Assembly (NCBI GenBank): GCA_014529385.2
Contig: CM043953.1
Location: forward strand, 71,089,372 to 71,153,371
DNA length: 64,000 nt
Source: Adiantum capillus-veneris
Lineage: Eukaryota > Streptophyta > Polypodiopsida > Polypodiales > Pteridaceae
Reading direction: 5' to 3'
Below, piece after piece: positions 12,401 through 23,198 of this stretch; within the stretch, counting starts at the first letter, position 1; the number at the start of each line of letters is the position of its first letter. Position numbers and translations under genes: made by a program. Below the pieces are notes generated by a model. It saw only the letters and a list, made by a program, of their open reading frames with translations. It had not been told where the DNA came from and did no database searches.

Positions 12401-13585
12401 TTTCTTAACTCAGCTAATACTCCTCCTAGAGTGCTAATGTTTTAACTACTATCATATGAGACGTGCCATTTTCTTGGGCATCAAATTTCAAAGGGCATCC
12501 CACACAGGCTAGAATGAAGATAATCAAATTACATGAGCCCCTGTAACTAATAAGTAAAGCTCCACTTGAAACACTCAGGCGGTATTAAAGAGTGATCAGT
12601 GAAGATTCATTGAGAACCTTCAGAATGATCAAAATAGCACTCTTTACATGCTAGTAGTCCTTTTCCAAGTGTATATTGTCTTTACATGTGAATCAAGATG
12701 ACAAGTGCTTGTGTTCAAACATCTCCTTATATTCAAAGCAATCCATCGCATACTCCGTATTGACATTCTTCAAAGTGCATGCATTTTTCCTCGATTGTAA
12801 TATCACTTGAATGAGCTTCACATTCTCTTCCTAGAAGAATGGGTATATAGTACTGACAAATTGGCTGCTTTGACAATTTCGATTTCCTTTAAATAAACAT
12901 GGTTCCTATCTATACCAGTTTTACCTTCTGTCCAATCACCTCCAATTAGAGATAAATATTGCTTAGTGCTCAAAAGATCCGCTGCTACTACCAACAGCAA
13001 ATGCATTCGACGACCTGCCAATCCACAAAAACAGCTTGTTTTAACGTTCGTTTAAGCAGCCATGTCCTTGCAATGGTGAGAACTAATCCTCCTTAAGCCA
13101 CATATTCCACTGATCAAATTGTTGTCGCTTTAGGCCAATTTAACCTAGTCTTTCCAGTAGATCATACATGGGCATTTCATGGGATTCATTTTCCCCCCCT
13201 CATTAATCACCTCTTGTTCTCCTATATGCTTTAAAGAGAAGGCTTCTCAACTTCAGCCTTTGGACTGAATATTCAATGTGCTTAATGGCCACATATCCTT
13301 CAGACTTCTACCTCACAAATGCTCAGGATCGATTCATTAACTTATCCATCACTTTCAACATCTCAATTAAACCGGCCAGCATGATTTTGAGGAGAAAGGA
13401 AATCTGGAAGAACACGCTTTTGAGTGGCTCACTACGTATCACATACACAAGCTGCCCCAGCCCCTTCCCCGTCTTTTTCCCCAGTAACAAGCACGCACTT
13501 TCGGCATGGGCACCATGGTTGACCCAGTCGACTAGAGAAACAGTAAGCGCACAAAGCCAACCACATGGCTAGGTTGTTTACTTTA
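9498..13585. other. no gene seen (4 kb)
   Basis: No domain recognised on either strand. The first 260 bases (from TGTTAGGG at about 9494) could be a minus-strand LTR, with a TATATAAGG box on the minus strand near 9640, but no partner is visible. The rest is AT-rich and holds a 33-bp tandem pair at 12262. Confidence 0.5.
12262..12327. repeat. 33-bp tandem pair
   Basis: Two adjacent 33-base units, each with ATCCCATCTA at the start and TTATCCAAGCATTT near the end, differing at a few positions. Confidence 0.85.
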
Positions 13586-14210
13586 GACATCATGATGCCA
13601 GATCCCAGATGACTAGCTTGTTTTGGAGAGCATTGTGTGAGAATTTGGGTATGACACTCCAGTCTTCATCATCAATTCATCTACAGACTGATGGGCAGTC
13701 AAAGATTACCAATTCAGTAGTTCTATACTTGTGCCATTGGTGGAGTTTGCCTACAACAGCACGGCCTACTAGGAAGGCACCTTTTGAGATAGCCGTAGGT
13801 GGCAAGAGCGTTCTGCCTATTTTGTAAATCATGTAGAGGATCTTGCTCCATCTTATGCCAAGGTTTAAGAGGCTTTGTACTTGCCATTAGAAAAAGAAGA
13901 TTTGGTGCTTCTCAAGTTTGAGAAGCCCAGATTGAGAGAGAGGAAGGGTAAGGAGACAAAGCCAAGTATGCATATGCAATACTATAGACCTTCCCACATC
14001 TTGCAAAAGATCAACAAAATATCCTTCAGACTACAATTGCCAAACCATTGGATGATTCACAACACATTTCATGTGAGTCTTCTTGGAATGAGGTGGTCTC
14101 TTCAGACAACTATTCCAGGTTGGGCTAAGAGTTGGTCGTCAGTTCAGACAGTCAAACTTCAAACAACAGATCAGGCAAAGAAACTGACACTAAAATGGAA
14201 CTGGCAATAG
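13586..14210 (+). pseudogene. Ty3/gypsy integrase C-terminal fragment
   Basis: Integrase core remnants MTSLFWRAL and HLQTDGQSK (around the catalytic Glu region, here Lys) lie at 13609-13827. The integrase C-terminal domain follows at 13875-14150, with LRERKGKE, a YYRP block and the NTFHVSLL motif. The fragment is closest to the integrase of element B at 41-42 kb. One base is missing near 13605, a TAA sits in place of a likely CAA just before 13875, and a segment after the PIL motif is lost. Upstream pol and both LTRs are absent. Confidence 0.8.
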
Positions 14211-14215
14211 TAGCT

Positions 14216-14626
14216 GAAATGGAAATGACACATAAACTAGAACTCGAACTAGAACTGGGTTGTATTCTTATTAGATCAGTACAACTAGAACAAAGTACAG
14301 TGTAAGGATTGCTTTGAGCTTATCGACAAGAGAATATAAGAGCACAGTAAGCTCCAAGACACTAGACTCAAGAGTGCAATAGAGTGTAGCTCCCAAAATC
14401 CCCCAAGTCATTCTCCGCCAAATGAAGTAATGACCCCTATTTATAGGTGTCGAGCAGGGTCTCTGACTGACTGTCCACTGTACAGTTACTACAATAACTG
14501 GCTCGGTAATTACCAGTTCAACCGCCAGTCGGAATGCCAACCTAGGGACTTTTCCCACCATCTACATTTCTTTTGGAATATTTCCAAAATTTCTGAGATG
14601 GATAAAATTTCAGGTATGTTGGCAAG
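14216..14626 (-). repeat. probable 3' LTR of the minus-strand unknown-ORF element
   Basis: Downstream of the ORF at 14699-17491 (minus strand) come a polypurine tract (GCAAAAAGGGGGACAC, 14644-14629) and then sequence with a strong TATA box, CTATAAATAGGGG, near 14436-14448. This is the order expected for a 3' LTR. The far end is not defined and it does not clearly match the LTR piece at 17538-17735, so the element may be composite. Confidence 0.4.
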
Positions 14627-14698
14627 TGTCCCCCTTTTTGCAGGCTAAGGTAAGCCTCTCAGCTCACTATGCTCGTGAGGTGACTCACACACTAGATG

Positions 14699-17491
14699 TC
14701 ATCGGCTCTTTTTATATGGAGCCTTCTTCTTGGTAGGTTTCTGAATAACCCTGGGTGGAGGCTGAATTGATGGACCAGTAACCTGAGCACCAGTGCTTGC
14801 ATTGTCCTTCTGAATAAGCCGGTAAATGGCCTCTTGCTTCAGTTGTTCCTTTCATTCGGTCACCATTTCTACTTCGTATGGTACCAATGCATTTCAAGTT
14901 TTGGTGTCAGCATCATACAGAGTTCACCTTCCTCGGGTCAGTCTAGCCTTGGCTAGCTTATGACAAACTGCTTCAGGAAGAGGCTGATTGGCTTTTATTC
15001 TAGCTTCAAGAGGCCAGGAAAGAAACAAGGAAATTCATCCTCTTTGACCGGCAAGGCATTCAATAAGGTTGGCGAATCAGGAGCAAACTTGATGAAATTC
15101 ATAATGATCTGATTTTCCTGCTGAAGCATCTTCCTGTATATTCTGATAAGATGAAACAAGCTTTTCACATGCACCTACTGCTCTCACAGTGTCAATCGAG
15201 TTTTTACCCCTTTGCTACTGGTGGCATTATTTTCTAGCAGCATCCTGATTTTCTAGTTTAGTACTTCTTGCCCATCTGCATTTTTACCAGCATCTCTTTG
15301 ATTTGGACCCTAATATCCTTCATACATCTGTGTGTGGGTTTATCACCTTGTAGCACTTCTAATTGTATACCTAGACTCTGAAGATTCACAGTAGAAGGTT
15401 CTTCTATGTGCGGATTAACCACCACATCGTCATTTGTCAAGAACCATTCGCGAACTCTTTCAAATACATGTATGCATCTGGGGTGTGGAGGTAGCTCACA
15501 AGTGGTTTGATCATGATACTTGATCAGCTTTCACTGCTCCACCATCCTTCTGGCTCCAGCATAAAGCATTTGAAATCGCTCTAAATCAGAGTAAATCATC
15601 TCATCATGAAAAAACTCCTGAATCTGAGTTGTCTTTTGCTTCCTCAAGCTCTTATTTAGTGGCAGCAGTTCACTGAAGAAGTTCCGGTCTGTGTCCAAAT
15701 CCGAATCTAGATCTAGAATAATTTGTTTACCTTTATCCAAGCTTTGAACTGCTGATCAAGATTACTGCCTTCCTGATTGTTGTTGGGTGCTCTACTGGGT
15801 CTGCTGCTAGGGTTGGTCAGCTCCAATCTGTTCTTTTGTTTGTGTTTGACCGCCAGCTTCCCCATCTCTCTTTTCATCGGAGCCTTGTCCACCACTGGTC
15901 ACTGACCCCCCTGCTGTTGATCCTAGTGGTGGAGGAGAAGGTGGGGTGTCAACATCATCATCATCATCATCCTTGTCCTCTCCCCCTTGCTCATTGGGAC
16001 CTGCATCATCATCCTAAGAGTCCTCTTCTTCATCCTTTTCATAATCTTCATCGACTAGATCTTGGTTCCTTATATATTCCATAAGTGCTTCATCAACCAA
16101 AGTGGTGTTGTATTTCTTGGCTTGCAGGTCAGACTGGATAGATGCAACGAATTTTTGGAGATCGCCTAAATTAAAAGTCAGGTCTGTATCCGTATCAGTG
16201 ATATCGACCAGGGACTGGTAGATGCACTTCTCCAGTATAGCCTTTTTCATCACATTGTGCATCTCACTAAGTGTACTGAAAGCAACCATTTTTCTGTTCA
16301 GCATTCTTTTGAACCTTTCTGCTGTCTATTTAGTGACCTTCTCTTCTTCCATTACTGCATTATCAGACTTCAAATGCTCTGTCTTCCGCTGGAGGGTAGA
16401 AATTCTCTTGGCACTTTGATTCTGGTCAATTTGATAATGCAATATTTGTTTTTTCCGTTCTACTTTTTCCTTCTTCAATTCATTACCTTCCACCTTAGTG
16501 CGTTGCCATTGGTTTTATCTGTGGGCACTGTGTTCTTTGGAGTACTGACCAGGTTAATTACATTCTCTGCTCAAGGATCCGTAGAATGCTTCTTATCTGT
16601 AGTGTGCACTCTTGCCTGGAGTTGTTCCAAGAAGGTTGTTGTTTTCCTCTTCTTCTCATACGGGCTTGCCTCTGACTTAGCCGTTGGTCTCTTGGATCCA
16701 ACCGTTGCCACCTCTGACCCCTTGTCTGTTGGGTCTGCTCCATCTCAAGCTCTTTTGAAGATTTTGACTGACTGGTTCGCTTCTTCCCAGTGCCTTTGCC
16801 GGCCACCTTTTTCTATACCTTCTCAGCATTGACATGTGCTGGTACGCAAGTAGCCCAGTAAAGGAACTGCCAAGCATACTATACCTTGAACAAGTTTTGT
16901 GTCTTAACTTTGGTGTTGCATAATGCTGTTGTACAGAAATCGACTGATATTGATCTCACCCTTGGGATTCATAATTTTTGCCAGCATCATACTGAATAAC
17001 TTCTCAGAGACATAGGTCGGGTTGTTCTTGAGACTAATAGCTTCAGCCATAATTTTGCACACAGGCTTACATTCTAATACAGCCACTGGAATTCCCTGAT
17101 CTCCCATTTTGCACTTCTTTTTAGCTGATGCATCCTCTTTCAAGAACTTACTGACCTAAACAGCGTTGCACGGTGCGGACCGAATGGCTAAGGGTAGATG
17201 GAGCACATGGGATAGATCTCCCACTGTCACTTATACTGTTCTACCATGAATTTCAGCCGTCCCCTTGTCTGGATTGAAAGTATCTACCACATGCTGGATA
17301 ATTTCTACATCAAAGGGTATCTTTGTGGCTTCCACCACGACCTCTAATTTCCAAGGTTTGATAAGATCCTATTCTATTTGTTGAAATAGATACTTACCAA
17401 TCTTATGATACGGCACTCGACATGAAATTTCTGCCACTGAACTCAAAAGTGCATCTGTCCGTGCAGTCATCTCATCCATGGTCGCCTGCAT
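14699..17491 (-). pseudogene. unrecognised retroelement-associated ORF, about 930 codons
   Basis: From an ATG at 17489-17491 to a TGA at 14699-14701 one protein can be followed almost throughout, broken by in-frame stops and a few one-base shifts. The N-terminal 200 residues form a compact hydrophobic domain. A Lys/Glu/Gln-rich stretch likely to be coiled coil comes next. Then an acidic region with a run of six Asp, a charged domain, and a basic tail ending KKKAPYKKSR. Stops near 17370, 17250 and 17160 and two near 16800-16900 are TAG or TAA where the frame resumes at once; Gln fits each. It lies about 47 bases from an LTR-like end at 17538, so it is probably the internal ORF of a large LTR element. 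I see no RT, integrase or protease motif. The N-terminal region faintly recalls the putative plant transposon protein family, but I cannot confirm that. Confidence 0.55.
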
Positions 17492-17537
17492 CTTTTCTGA
17501 TACTTTCTGTCTACAAATGTACGAATCGTGCGAACAA

Positions 17538-17735
17538 TGTAACAAACTTGGACACTCCAAGTCAAGATTCTACCGCGACACAGCAGAGATTCACTTCAAA
17601 ACAGTTCACAAATGATTCGACACTGACTGTCTGAATTCCGTGCCTAGAGGTATTGGCCCCAAAGACTCGCGCCCCTTTCGATATTTCTTTTTATATTAAT
17701 CTTCGAGCAAAGTACAACTCCTGCAAGAGCACACG
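17538..17735 (-). repeat. LTR fragment
   Basis: About 190 bases match 41963-42147 closely, including the GGCCCC and GCGCCCCTTTCGATATTTC core. On the plus strand it begins TGTAACAAACTTGG, so the minus-strand LTR ends in TTACA beside the unknown ORF. Similarity stops at 17735, where the LINE 5' end begins. Confidence 0.65.
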
Positions 17736-18069
17736 GATTGGCTTCATCGTTGCTCGTTGTTGCTGCCGCGCCCACCCTCTCACCATCGCTGCCCCCCCCC
17801 CCCGGCCCTCGCGCGCCCTGCTGCGCGCAGTCCTCCAGCGCCCCCCCCGCCCCACCCGCTGCATGCCCGCTGCCCGCTACCCAACCCCGCCCGTCACCCT
17901 GCCCGTTGCCCGTCCGCCCTCCGCCGCTGCCCTACCCGCCTGCCGCCCCGCCATTTCCCTCAGCCCGCCAGTCCCACCTCCCAATTCCGCCAGCAACGCG
18001 TGCATCCTCGCATCCCCGGCCTCCTCTCATCAACGACTCTTCTCTTTTTCTTCACAGCAGGAGACACAG
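17736..18069 (+). other. C-rich LINE 5' region
   Basis: The region at 17757-18010 is almost all C and G with runs of C and CCG, and has no stop codon in three plus-strand frames for long stretches. Those open frames are compositional. It ends in a pyrimidine tract and CAG just before the ORF1 ATG, and probably served as 5' UTR and internal promoter. Confidence 0.6.
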
Positions 18070-18147
18070 ATGGAGGCTCAAGCTTCGCCACAGAGGGACT
18101 CCTCCGAAGTCTCCTCGCCCGATGTCAGGACAAGGGCAAGGCCCGAC
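18070..18147 (+). pseudogene. LINE ORF1, 5' piece
   Basis: ATG at 18070 starts MEAQASPQRD and runs 26 codons to ...RARPD, where the gypsy A LTR puts a TAG at once. The next codons of the same protein (PAEPTIRLAL) appear at 29211, after the 3' LTR and the duplicated CCCGAC. The start is chosen because it is the first ATG after the C-rich leader and leads into the known ORF1 frame. Confidence 0.8.
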
Positions 18148-18255
18148 TAGGCAATGTGGAGAGAAAATCCAGCTAGGGCAAAGGGCTAGGAGCTTGGCCT
18201 ATATAGTGAGAGGTTGGGAGGTGGATTCCAGGCACTAGTCTCCCCTAGTCTTACA
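18148..18255 (+). repeat. gypsy A 5' LTR (108 bp)
   Basis: Matches 29097-29204 over its full length. It contains a TATATAG box near 18200 and ends CTTACA directly before the primer site. The left edge is ambiguous by 1-2 bases because the TSD and LTR share bases, and the ends are TA...CA rather than TG...CA. Confidence 0.75.
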
Positions 18256-18256
18256 T

Positions 18257-18270
18257 TGGTATCAAGAGCC
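18257..18270 (+). other. primer binding site, initiator tRNA-Met
   Basis: TGGTATCAAGAGCC sits one base after the LTR end and matches the plant initiator tRNA-Met primer sequence (TGGTATCAGAGC) with a one-base insertion. Confidence 0.85.
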
Positions 18271-19069
18271 AGCTACTTTTTGGGAGGACAAAAATAGGCA
18301 TGGAGAGTTTTTTGCATGTGCATGGAGGCATGAAGCCGTGAAGCTTCTCTACACGAAAAGCTCGACGAGGGTTCGGGTGGGCAAACCCGCTTGCGAGAAG
18401 GGAGGCCAATTGTGGCACTTGCGCGAAACGCCCTGTTTTCGGCCTTGACAGACGCGCGAGCCCGTGCTGGAGACAATCTGTCTCTGTGGCAGGCGCAACC
18501 AACCAACCCCCGCGGCGTAACAAGCTTCTCTGGCTCTCAACGACGCCTGAGCAGGACGCCATAGCGCTGTGGTTTTCTTGTTCACACGATGCCCTAAGGT
18601 CAAAACCTTTGGGCAAATTGATTATTGACTTAGAGTGCATGCCCACCTCAGCATACACCCATACAAGCCGAATGGATTACGGCATACAAGCCGAATGGAT
18701 TTCGGCATCATACAAAGAGAGGCACGGCCCTCGATTCTCGGCATACCGTTCAGCAATCCAGGAGTGATTAAGTTGCAGACTTTTGCACTTAATTACTATA
18801 CGACAATATTTTCGGCTTTGAACACCAAGGTCAACATAACCTCGCCGAAGGGCCAAGAATTTCTTCGACAAGATGTCAAGCTTCGTCAACAACACTTGTA
18901 AGTTTTCAAACAAGTATCCAACATCACGGATTTACGGGTTGCTTAAAGCTTTGATGACCAACGTAATTAGCACGGCTAATTATCGGCTGCGGTGCAAACT
19001 ACGACTACGGGATTATTTTTTGGAATCAAGGTATTCTTCTTTATCTTTCTTACACTCCACGGTGTTGCC
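18271..19069 (+). other. gypsy A untranslated leader
   Basis: About 800 bases between primer site and gag ATG. No coding domain seen. Confidence 0.6.
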
Positions 19070-19543
19070 ATGGATTCCGATATCAATATGACTTTTGATT
19101 TCGAGCATCATACGCCTAATCCTGCCCGTGATGGCTCGTGGCCGGATACTCTCACGAAGAGTGCCCGGGACGCTACGGCGGGTGACGACGCTTATGAACT
19201 GCTTGATATTCAAGAATTTTGTGCACTTCAGACATGCATATCAATCATGGAAGGAAATTTTACATCTTTAAATGAAAATGTCACTAAATTATCTACATTA
19301 GCGATACAACTTACGCAGCAGCAGGCCAAGGGCCCTATTGCCACACACATGCATGAGCACGTTGTTACACAGGGACAAGGCCCTTCTGATTATGGACAGG
19401 ATCCATCTACCGATGCTTTGCACACTCTCACTGCAAAAGAGGTTGATGAGTTGTTGAAAAACACCAAACCACCGACTTTTAAGGGAGAAGACCGCGATTG
19501 CAATAAGGATGCAGTGAATATCTTTCTCAGCAAGTGGGATGGA
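19070..19543 (+). pseudogene. gypsy A gag, N-terminal part
   Basis: ATG at 19070 (MDSDINMTFDF) gives 158 codons: an acidic head, a leucine-rich helical segment (about residues 50-85), a Gln-rich linker and the start of the capsid-like domain (PPTFKGEDRD). The frame is cut by the LINE at 19544 and resumes at 21667. A longer open frame begins at 18992; I prefer 19070 because family members start with a short Met-Asp acidic head. Confidence 0.75.
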
Positions 19544-21511
19544 GAAAGCTGTTACATTGGAGCTCAGTACGACTTTCGCTGGCTGGTAGGGTAGTAGTTG
19601 CCAACCAGGTGCTGTTGGCGACTATGTGGTACATCACTTCTTGCTGGATCTTCTCGAGTTGGATCTTCTCGAGTTGGATCTTCTCGAGTTCTTGTATCAG
19701 CCAGGTAGAGAGGCTGATCAGGAACTTCCTTTGGTCAGAACGTGACACTCAGATGGCCCGAGCCAAGGTGGCTTGGTCGGTCATCACGCTTCCTTGTTCT
19801 CAGGGAGGGCTTGGGATCATTGATCCAGCACGGCAAAGCAGGGCCCTTCTAGGGAAGTTCATAGTCAGAGGACTTCTTCCAGGTGAGGAGCCCTGGAAGG
19901 AGTTCTTGTTGCAGAGGCTTGGTGCCAGGGTGCCTCAGTCAGGAGGCCCTTGGCAACCTTCGACCAGATGGATCTTTACAGAGATGCGCCGAGTTGGTTT
20001 GAGCAGGAGACTGGAGGACCGCTTCGCTGTGAGTTTGCTTCGTTCTTGGGAGCTCTTACGGCGTGGCCTGGAGCAGCGACAGCCGATGTGCACGGAGGAG
20101 CGCCTACGGCAGTCCCTCGTCTGGAACCCCATGGTTAGCACTCAGAGAGGCCACTTGGTTGGTAGTCGGCCTCATGTTTCCTGGGGTCCCATGGCAACAG
20201 GTCCAACGCGCTCTCTAGGTGACTGGCTAGAGTTCACAAGTTTGTCGGAGAAGGTGCAGGGTTTCCAGCTGCAGGGCATGAGAGGGGTGCAGAGCATGTG
20301 TCAGGACATCTCAGAGTCAGTTCCAGCTGAGTGGCTCACGCCTCTCGAGCCAGTAGCACCCCGGTGGATGGGAGCCTTCACACGACTGGAGGTTCTCATT
20401 TCAGTCAAGGCCTGCTCAAAGACTGTCCCAGCCCAGTTTTTCGAGCTTCAGGGTGGGGGACGATTACAACGAGTTGCAGTAGAGGCCCCGCAGGTAGCAG
20501 AGTGCTGTTTTCAGAGGATCCGAGTTGTGGGCATCTGTGGGAGGACTTGCTTCATAGACCCTGACCCAGCAGCTCTTGAGACTGGACACTGGAGGCTATG
20601 GGCTTGGGAGTGTTGTCCACTGGCACGAGTACAGTGGGATCTTGGTGAGTGGTTATGGAGGGACCCCTTCTCTTCTGCAGACCACCCAGGAGTCCCTTTC
20701 TTTCAGTACACTCTTAGGCTTGGACGTCATATACTTGCAGCACAGAGAGAGGCCCGCCCCGTTGTAGCACGTCATTGGCAGGAGGAGGGCCTCACAGTCG
20801 AGTTCTTGGCAGCCTTTTGACAAAGGCTGTGGGACTCCAAACAGCCGAGGCGCGTCACTTTGTTTCAGTGGCTGGTTGCACACAGAGCTACAGCAGTAGG
20901 GAGCTGGCTTGTGCATAGTGGTCTCTCGGCCGCATGCGCAGCCTGTGACCAGTTGGTGGAGAGTCATCGTCATTGTCTTTGGGACTGTCCCTCGGCCCAG
21001 CAGGTGTGGCTACGAGTTCTTCAGCTGATGCCTACTCTCTCCACGGCTAGATAGTACACTTGGGGGGGCAGCGGCTTGGTCCACTCTCACGGGCCCGGTA
21101 CTTCAGTTTGAGCTATCTTCCACCAGCAGGATGATAGTGATACCAGGGGGGCGTCCTACACTCCAACCTACTACAGAGTTTACTCCACAGGAGTGGTGCA
21201 GTGAGAGAGAGGAGTGTTGGGAGCTCATCAGTGGCCTGACACTGTGGTTCATCTGGCGGGCCCGCTGTTTCCGCATTTGTGAGGCCCGCTCTATGCCGCC
21301 GGCAGAGACTGTTCGTGACTTTTGGCTAAAGCTGATCCATACTCTCAGAGGACGGCTTGAGGGACTACAGGGCAGCTCCGACCGCATGCGGGAGCGCCGC
21401 GAGGCTTTCCTTCGACTCTGGCGCCCTGGGCCTTTCTATACCATTGTCCAAGGTGTGCTCAGATGGCACTACCGACCACCTGTGTGGCTCTTCCCTCCTC
21501 CCATCCCTTGA
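19544..21511 (+). pseudogene. LINE ORF2 C-terminal region with zinc-binding domain
   Basis: The frame is open from 19544 to a TGA at 20818-20820 and continues in the same frame to a TAG at 21052-21054. It covers the region after the RT catalytic core (NFLWSERD block), a long linker, and a zf-RVT-like zinc-binding domain near 20930-21010 (CAACDQ, then H and C in HCLWDCPSAQQVW). The last 125 codons (21131-21511) are one frame over after a G-run shift. A TGGATCTTCTCGAGT unit occurs three times in tandem at 19645-19689 against once in the older copy, adding ten residues in frame. The 21052 TAG is CAG in the older copy. Confidence 0.85.
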
Positions 21512-21654
21512 TTTAGCCTCATTGTATATATGTTGTTCTTTCATTGGGAGAGTCTCCCCATCATGTTTGTTGTAGCCCTCTCTTACAAAGGTGGTTGTAG
21601 CCCTACGGGCAGCTTTCATTAACTAATAGAAGAATCTTTTTCTCAAAAAAAAAA
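19544..21654 (+). mobile_element. 5'-truncated LINE inserted in gypsy A gag
   Basis: The same family as the LINE at 17.7-40.2 kb, starting at the point matching about 33250 of that copy. It ends in a poly(A) tract (21645 onward) and is flanked by AAGTGGGATGGA at 19532-19543 and 21655-21666, a 12-bp target-site duplication. Truncation at the 5' end with poly(A) is the signature of target-primed reverse transcription. Confidence 0.93.
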
Positions 21655-21666
21655 AAGTGGGATGGA

Positions 21667-22494
21667 ATTCACACCTTACGGCGTACTCCGGACGCAGTCA
21701 GAGCACTGCACACAAGCTTAACTCTGGAGGGCAAGGCCTACAAGTGGTGGATGTCTCTCAAGGAAAAGAATATCATACCACAGAGTTGGGTAGCTTTTGA
21801 GATTATGTTTCGCAAAAACTTCTAGCCTAGAAAAGAGGCAGATCAGAATTGGACGGCTTGGGACACGTGTTCCATGCGCCAATACCCATCATTACTTGAA
21901 TATATATCTCACTATCGGGATGTTATCCTCAAGTTCGAAGGACTAGATACCTTTCAGCAAGTACGTGGGTTTATCCGCGGTCTGACGCCAGAGCTTAAGA
22001 AGCACGTCAAGACTCAAGACTCTAAAACACTTGAGGAAGCCATAGTGAAAGGACGTATTCATGATGATCCATATGAAAAGAAATCACATCATAATCACGT
22101 GCTTGCTAATATACATGGTAATACACGCACATAGTATGGGCACAATAAACGGAAATTTATAGTAGCCAATTTTGAAGCAGCTAAAAAACCCAAGGGGTCC
22201 AGAGGTCCTCTCTTTCCTGAGGACTTTGATAAAGCTAAGAAAGAGAAATTATGTTTTCAATGCTTAGGAAGCGGTCATGGCAAAAAGAATTGTCCCAAGG
22301 AGAAATCTGCTGCTCATGGCAAGAAGAAAGCAGTGCACACGGTGCAACTGTTGCCTCTTGAGTTTTCCTCACGATTCTCTACAGTGGAAGTAACACACAC
22401 CGAGGTGGTGCGTGAATGCTGTCTCACAGCTTCCATGTGGCAACAGACCTTCGGACCACCATGAATTAGTACGTATGCACGAATCTCTGCAAGG
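21667..22494 (+). pseudogene. gypsy A gag, C-terminal part with zinc knuckle
   Basis: The gag frame resumes exactly after the LINE duplication. It covers the capsid-like domain (YKWWMSLKEK, IRGLTPELKKHV) and a CCHC zinc knuckle near 22255-22300 (C-X2-C-X4-H-X4-C, CFQCLGSGHGKKNC) for RNA binding. In-frame stops: TAG 21823-21825 and TAG 22132-22134, where Gln is expected, and TGA 22462-22464. If the insert at 22500-23198 and one GCACA are taken out, this frame runs straight into the protease frame. Confidence 0.85.
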
Positions 22495-22499
22495 GCACA

Positions 22500-23198
22500 A
22501 TGTCACAAGACAGACACCACGTGCCAATAGAAAAGAACAGACTGAACAACTTTTTAGCACTTCAATAACAACTGAACTAAAAGAGAGAGAGAGAGAGAGA
22601 CGACACGCAACACGGAGTGGCGGAATTCCACCCCAAAGAGTATTGGCCCCGAACCTTGGCGCCCCTTTCGGTATTTCTTTATATTGCATCAACACAGTAC
22701 AAGCCGATACTCCACACTCTGCAGCTTCTCCAGGAAGCATGCCAAAGAATGAGCCCTAACCTCATATTTAAAGGCCCTTGGCCTAAAAAGAAATTACAGT
22801 GAAAAGCCTTCAAAACTCAAAAGCTCCTGGTCAAAAAAGCAATGCCAAAAGCTGTAAGCTTTTCGTCAATCGCGCTGGTGTCCGTACAGAGGCCACATGT
22901 CAGCCTGCCACGTCAGCAAATCAGGGTTAGGGTTAGGGTTTTTGATTTTAGGGTTAGGGTTTTGGGCAGAATTAGGGTTTTTTATTTTAGGATTAGGGTT
23001 TCAACAAAATTAGGGTTTCGGACAGAATTAGGGTTTTTGATTTTAGGGTTAGGGTTTTAACAACATTAGGCTTTCGGGCAGAATTAGAGTTTTTGATTTT
23101 ACGGTTAGGGTAAGGGTTTCGGACAGAATTAGGGTTTCTGATTTTAAGGTTAGGATTCCAGCAGAATTAGGGTTTCGCCACGTCAGCAGTTTGTTGCA
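22500..23198 (-). repeat. LTR-like insert with telomere-like repeats
   Basis: About 700 bases lie between gag and protease. GCACA occurs at 22495-22499 and 23196-23200, and removing the insert with one GCACA restores one frame. On the minus strand it has bZIP-like TGACGTGGC boxes, a stretch rich in TTAGGG/AATTAGGG units (22921-23175), a TTTAAATATGAGG TATA-like box near 22767, and the GGCGCC core at about 22660. This fits a solo LTR. Exact ends are uncertain by a few bases. The GA run at 22563-22600 is longer than in the second copy. Confidence 0.65.

Noticed and set aside
17653-18238. Three overlapping 139-166 codon open frames in the C-rich region
   Set aside because: They exist because C-rich DNA lacks stops. 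Only the short ORF1 start at 18070 continues into a known domain.
18257-18270. tRNA-Met gene
   Set aside because: Only the primer-length match next to an LTR; no cloverleaf around it. The same holds for 39194, 50300 and 58790.
22921-23175. True telomere or chromosome end
   Set aside because: Units are mixed and degenerate, lie inside an LTR-like insert and occur twice through the tandem duplication.
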